Source: Pseudomonadota bacterium
Lineage (GTDB): Bacteria; Pseudomonadota; Alphaproteobacteria; Micropepsales; Micropepsaceae
Assembly (NCBI GenBank): GCA_018242105.1
Contig: JAFECP010000065.1
Span: 1 to 34,222 of the forward strand
Direction: 5' to 3'
DNA: 34,222 nucleotides
Shown here piece after piece: positions 31,369-34,222 of this stretch. Below the pieces are notes generated by a model, which saw only the letters and a program-made list of their open reading frames with translations, made no database searches and was not told the origin of the DNA. A program made the translations under genes and the position numbers. Every line of letters begins with the position of its first letter. Positions within the stretch are counted from its first letter, which is position 1.

Positions 31369-32408
31369 CAGTGCTTTGTGGTGTGAGTCCAGAAAGGCTC
31401 AGTATGCGCGAATTTCTTCCAGCGTTTCACGCTCTTTTTGAAGATGTGCGTGGCACGGTCCAGATGCCAGCCATAGACGATGCCCGCCGCGAAGGAGAGG
31501 CCGCTGCCGTTCTGCTCGCCCGCGGTGAGCCGCGCCAGCGTTTCGCGCGCCACGATCACGTCATGCACTGCGCCCAGGCTATCCTGCATTTTCGACAGCC
31601 CCAACCCGAATTCCTCCACGCTGTCCTTGTCGAACAGGGGCGCGAAGAATTCACCGGTGTAGCGCAGCTTCTTCAGTGCGATGCGCAAGCGATGCACTTG
31701 CTGGTCGGATGCGCCGCCCAGATGCTTGGCGCGTTTTCTTGCCGCCTTCAAACGGTGCGAGAGGACCTGTGCGGCCACGTCCTGCGCCGGTTCGTCGAAA
31801 GCGAATGTATTCTTTGAATGGCCCTGCCAGATGCGCCGCTCCACCGCGCCATTGAGGTCGGCCATGAAGCCCGCGAACGCCGGGGACAGAACATGCGTCA
31901 CCGCGAAATTCCACGCCGTGCGGCGCGCTTCGTTCGCGCGCCCCCGCAGCAGTTCAAAACTTTCCACCGCCCCATTGGCTTCTGCCGCTGGTTCGAGCAA
32001 TTCGCCCATGAACACGTCCAGATCCCGCGCCGGACCAAGATGCTCGGCCATTCGCTTCGCGCGGTCGCGTAGCTTGCCCAGCTCCGCATTGCGGAAGTGG
32101 CATCCGAAAGATGTGAACGCCACGCGCAAGCGCCGGAATCCCACGCGCATCTGATGCAGGCCTTCCGCTTCGCGGCCTTCCACCACGGCGGAGATGTTCG
32201 CCGCGATGTGCCATTGGCATTGCAGAAGCGTGAGACGGAACGCATCTTCGGCAGGAATGTCACGCGGCAAGATCGCGGGGCGGGCTTTCACCGCGGATGG
32301 ATGGCCGCGGGTCTTCATCGGGCTGTCGATCAGCGCGGGCGGCGTGAATCGCCTCGGCGGGAAGCTGTCTTCCCGCACACCCAGCTTCAGTTCGATCTGC
32401 GGACCCAT
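31368..32408 (-). CDS. CHAD domain protein with remnant CYTH start
   Basis: This 346-residue protein has a CHAD domain (about 55-330), a helical domain with regularly placed His and Arg/Lys that binds inorganic polyphosphate. Landmarks are AFRLTLLQCQWHIAAN, EGLHQMRVGFRRLRVAF, GPARDLDVFM and QVHRLRIALKKLRYTGEFF. The chain opens MGPQIELKL, which is exactly how CYTH-CHAD proteins start, yet only about 35 residues separate it from the CHAD junction (VKARPAILPRD). The roughly 180-residue CYTH phosphohydrolase domain is therefore missing. It is upstream of, and overlaps, the thioesterase gene. Polyphosphate binding is likely; catalysis is not. Confidence 0.85.
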   Translation of the reverse strand: MGPQIELKLGVREDSFPPRRFTPPALIDSPMKTRGHPSAVKARPAILPRDIPAEDAFRLTLLQCQWHIAANISAVVEGREAEGLHQMRVGFRRLRVAFTSFGCHFRNAELGKLRDRAKRMAEHLGPARDLDVFMGELLEPAAEANGAVESFELLRGRANEARRTAWNFAVTHVLSPAFAGFMADLNGAVERRIWQGHSKNTFAFDEPAQDVAAQVLSHRLKAARKRAKHLGGASDQQVHRLRIALKKLRYTGEFFAPLFDKDSVEEFGLGLSKMQDSLGAVHDVIVARETLARLTAGEQNGSGLSFAAGIVYGWHLDRATHIFKKSVKRWKKFAHTEPFWTHTTKH

Positions 32409-32453
32409 GTTGACGGTGTCTCGCGCGTGGCTGCGCGAGCTTCCTTCCTGGAA

Positions 32454-32510
32454 CGACCCCGGTTGTTGGGGTCGATCAAGGCACGAAAAAAAACCGTCAT
32501 CAATCGTGCG
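32454..32510 (-). terminator. Possible terminator region after hisF
   Basis: In the 114-bp gap between hisF and the CHAD gene, GCACGA (32482) pairs with TCGTGC (32505) around a run of eight A on the plus strand (T8 on the minus strand). A second stem, CGACCCC / GGGGTCG (32454-32474), follows in the minus-strand direction. The T-run is inside the loop rather than after a stem, so termination is uncertain. Confidence 0.3.
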
Positions 32511-32522
32511 GGGAAATATAGT

Positions 32523-33281
32523 TCAGGGACGCACGGCTACCCCAGCCTCGGCCAGTTTTTCCTTGGCTTTTCCGATACTTACTTCCCCGAAATGAAAGAT
32601 CGAGGCGGCCAGAACCGCCGATGCGTGGCCATTCGCAATTCCATCCACAAGATCATCCACAGACCCTACGCCGCCGGAAGCGATGACGGGAATAGGAACC
32701 GCATCCGCCACAGCCCGGGTGAGGGGGATGTTGTAGCCCTGTCTGGTGCCATCCCGGTCCATGGAGGTGAGCAAAATCTCGCCCGCACCGTATTCGGCCA
32801 TCTTCTTCGCGTGCTCCACCGTGTCGATGCCCGTGGCATTGCGCCCGCCATGGGTGAAGACCTCGAACTTTCCGGGCACTGTCTGCTTCGCATCGATGGC
32901 GACCGTGATGCATTGGCTGCCAAATTTTTCCGCCGCCTCGCGCACGAGTTCCGGCCGCTTCACCGCTTCCGTGTTGATCGAGACCTTGTCGGCACCCGCG
33001 AGCAGCAGCGCGCGAATATCGTCGAGTGTGCGCACGCCGCCGCCGACCGTGAGCGGCATGAAGCACGCTTCGGCGGTGCGCCGCACAACATCGAGCAGGA
33101 TGCCGCGGTTCTCGGTGGACGCGGTGATGTCGAGAAAGCAAAGCTCGTCCGCGCCCGCCTTGTCATAGATCATCGCCTGCTCGACCGGATCGCCCGCATC
33201 GCGCAGTCCGACAAAGTTCACCCCTTTGACGACGCGGCCGCCCTTCACATCGAGACAGGGGATGACACGAACTTTGAGCAT
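32523..33281 (-). CDS. hisF: Imidazole glycerol phosphate synthase subunit HisF
   Basis: HisF is the cyclase subunit of the HisFH complex in histidine synthesis. It uses PRFAR and ammonia from HisH to make IGP and AICAR. This 252-residue TIM barrel has both catalytic aspartates, Asp11 in PCLDVKGG and Asp130 in VAIDAK, and the phosphate-binding loops LTVGGGVRT and IASGGVGS. Length and start are standard. No other his gene is in the window; upstream genes may lie elsewhere because a repeat element and holA follow on the upstream side. Confidence 0.96.
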   Translation of the reverse strand: MLKVRVIPCLDVKGGRVVKGVNFVGLRDAGDPVEQAMIYDKAGADELCFLDITASTENRGILLDVVRRTAEACFMPLTVGGGVRTLDDIRALLLAGADKVSINTEAVKRPELVREAAEKFGSQCITVAIDAKQTVPGKFEVFTHGGRNATGIDTVEHAKKMAEYGAGEILLTSMDRDGTRQGYNIPLTRAVADAVPIPVIASGGVGSVDDLVDGIANGHASAVLAASIFHFGEVSIGKAKEKLAEAGVAVRP

Positions 33282-33310
33282 GTGTTGCTCCTAGCAGATC
33301 GCGTCGTTGT

Positions 33311-33450
33311 TTTCCTCCCCCGTTTACGGGGGAGGGGGACCGCGAAGCGGTGGAGGGGGCGGCGGTGACGGAGCAGAATATTTACAGGGCGCAGCCACCC
33401 CCTCCGCCTCGCTGCGCTCGGCACCTCCCCCCGTAAAACGGGGGAGGAAA
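33311..33450. repeat. Palindromic repeat element (MITE/REP-like) between hisF and holA
   Basis: A 140-bp unit has terminal inverted repeats: it begins TTTCCTCCCCCGTTTACGGG and ends CCGTAAAACGGGGGAGGAAA. Each end is itself a small hairpin. The inner parts (ACCGCGAAGCGGTGGAGGGGG and its near-complement CCCCCTCCGCCTCGCTGCGC) also pair. Elements with this wording are widespread in alphaproteobacterial intergenic DNA (from memory). It abuts the holA stop codon by one base. Confidence 0.75.
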
Positions 33451-33451
33451 G

Positions 33452-34222
33452 TCATCTCGCCCGCGCCATCGCGGCGATGTTGAACAGCGCGCGGCCGAGC
33501 GCGGCTTCATTCGGAACACCGGTGGTTTTGCACAAGGCCTCGGTGTCCAGCAACAGGTCCAGCGCATCGGAGATCTTGGCTTCGCTCCAGCGGTTCGCCT
33601 GTGCCTTGAACGAGGATTGCCGCGAGAAATGGACTGGCGGCCAGATCTTGCGCATCGCGCCGTCCACGTTCTCGCCGCGCTCGCTCGCCGCCTTCACCTG
33701 CAGCAGTTTCTGGAAGTGCCCCATCGCCGCGCGCACGACGGCAATGGCGGAAGTCTCTTCGCCCCAAACCCGCTCCAGCGCCAGATCAAGGCGTTTCAGA
33801 TCGCCTTCACCGGCTGCATCGCAGACTTCCTCGACCCGCACCTCGGCTTCGTCGCCCATCACCGCGCGCACATCTTCAATGTCGACGCTCTTCTGGCCAT
33901 GGGCATAGAGCGCAAGCTTCGCCAGTTCCTGCCGGGTGACGCCGCGATCCGATCCCAGCCGCGACACCGCATCGTCCAGCGCTTCGGCGGAGATCGTAAG
34001 GCCCTCGGCCTTCAGCGCATCGCGCACCACGCCGGAAAGATTCTGCGCGGTGTCGCCATAACAGGCGATGGCGGCGGCGTTGCCGGCATCTTCGAAAATC
34101 TTGCGTAGCGACGCGTTCTTGGCGAGGTCGCCGCCTTCCACCACCACGAGCGCATCGCCCACGGCATCGTCGAGAAAAGATTCGAATAGTTTGGCCAGCG
34201 CGTTGGCGCCGGTGCGAATGCG
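33452..34222 (-). CDS. holA: DNA polymerase III subunit delta HolA (5' part outside window)
   Basis: HolA is the clamp-loader subunit that opens the beta clamp. The frame is open to the window edge: the codons before the apparent GTG start at 34162 (reading ALAKLFESFLDDA) continue the protein, so about 257 C-terminal residues are visible and roughly 90 are missing. Features include LVVVEGGDLAKNASLRKIFE, CYGDTAQNLSGVVRDAL, LGSDRGVTRQELAKLALYA and the C-terminal collar-type helices (AMGHFQKLLQVK). In many Alphaproteobacteria holA follows lptE and leuS; that cannot be checked here. Confidence 0.9.
   Translation of the reverse strand, partial: RIRTGANALAKLFESFLDDAVGDALVVVEGGDLAKNASLRKIFEDAGNAAAIACYGDTAQNLSGVVRDALKAEGLTISAEALDDAVSRLGSDRGVTRQELAKLALYAHGQKSVDIEDVRAVMGDEAEVRVEEVCDAAGEGDLKRLDLALERVWGEETSAIAVVRAAMGHFQKLLQVKAASERGENVDGAMRKIWPPVHFSRQSSFKAQANRWSEAKISDALDLLLDTEALCKTTGVPNEAALGRALFNIAAMARAR

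Noticed and set aside
32097-33368. 423-residue plus-strand ORF across the CHAD start and hisF
   Set aside because: It runs antisense through hisF, a certain gene, and through the intergenic gap. No motifs are seen.
1-34222. tRNA, rRNA or CRISPR arrays
   Set aside because: I saw no cloverleaf-type sequence ending in a CCA-like acceptor, no rRNA segments and no regularly spaced repeats.

Overview
This window comes from an alphaproteobacterium with a Caulobacter-type flagellar system. FlbT and FlaF are restricted to Alphaproteobacteria, the two flagellins are short (276 residues), both flagellin genes have sigma-54-type promoters, and FlgI is followed by a FlgJ-like rod-binding protein and a FlgN/FlbY-like protein as in Caulobacter. 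The DNA is GC-rich with tightly packed, often 4-nt-overlapping genes. I could not fix the genus.

Layout. 1-1819 (+): end of a flagellar basal-body operon (flgI, flgJ-like, FlgN/FlbY-like). 1880-4687 (-): a large SBBP-repeat propeller protein with flagellin-like ends. 4758-19338: a flagellin-glycosylation island. It holds a TPR glycosyltransferase of FlmG type, an SpsF-PseG fusion, a NeuB/PseI-like synthase, a sulfotransferase, a C-methyltransferase-like protein, a split transketolase, an SDR, an ATP-grasp ligase, a GH57-like protein, then PseB and PseC. 19517-22499 (-): two tandem flagellin genes, flaF and flbT. 22678-24432 (+): a second FlmG-type TPR glycosyltransferase. 24551-34222: ordinary chromosomal genes (alpha/beta hydrolase, hemD, hemC, tsaD, a 41-residue membrane ORF, xthA, a DAAO-like oxidoreductase, a PaaI-like thioesterase, a CHAD protein, hisF, a palindromic repeat, and the distal part of holA).

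How the genes fit together. PseB, PseC, PseG, NeuB/PseI and the SpsF/PseF cytidylyltransferase are all steps of a pseudaminic-acid-like nonulosonate pathway. The FlmG-type TPR proteins would transfer the CMP-sugar to flagellin before export. The window has no PseH N-acetyltransferase. Instead there is a translationally coupled transketolase/SDR/ATP-grasp/GH57 cassette plus methyl- and sulfotransferases, which suggests a non-standard, further decorated flagellin sugar (inference).

The most interesting signals are: (i) a pair of 5'-UTR hairpins in the two flagellin genes, with different stems but the same AGAA loop, as expected for an FlbT-type mRNA target; (ii) a shared CGGYARAAATTKCC motif upstream of both sigma-54 promoters; (iii) the PseH-less glycan cassette; (iv) a DAAO-like protein whose motif order looks circularly permuted; (v) a CHAD protein that has lost nearly all of its CYTH domain; and (vi) a Shine-Dalgarno sequence held inside a hairpin in front of the second FlmG gene.
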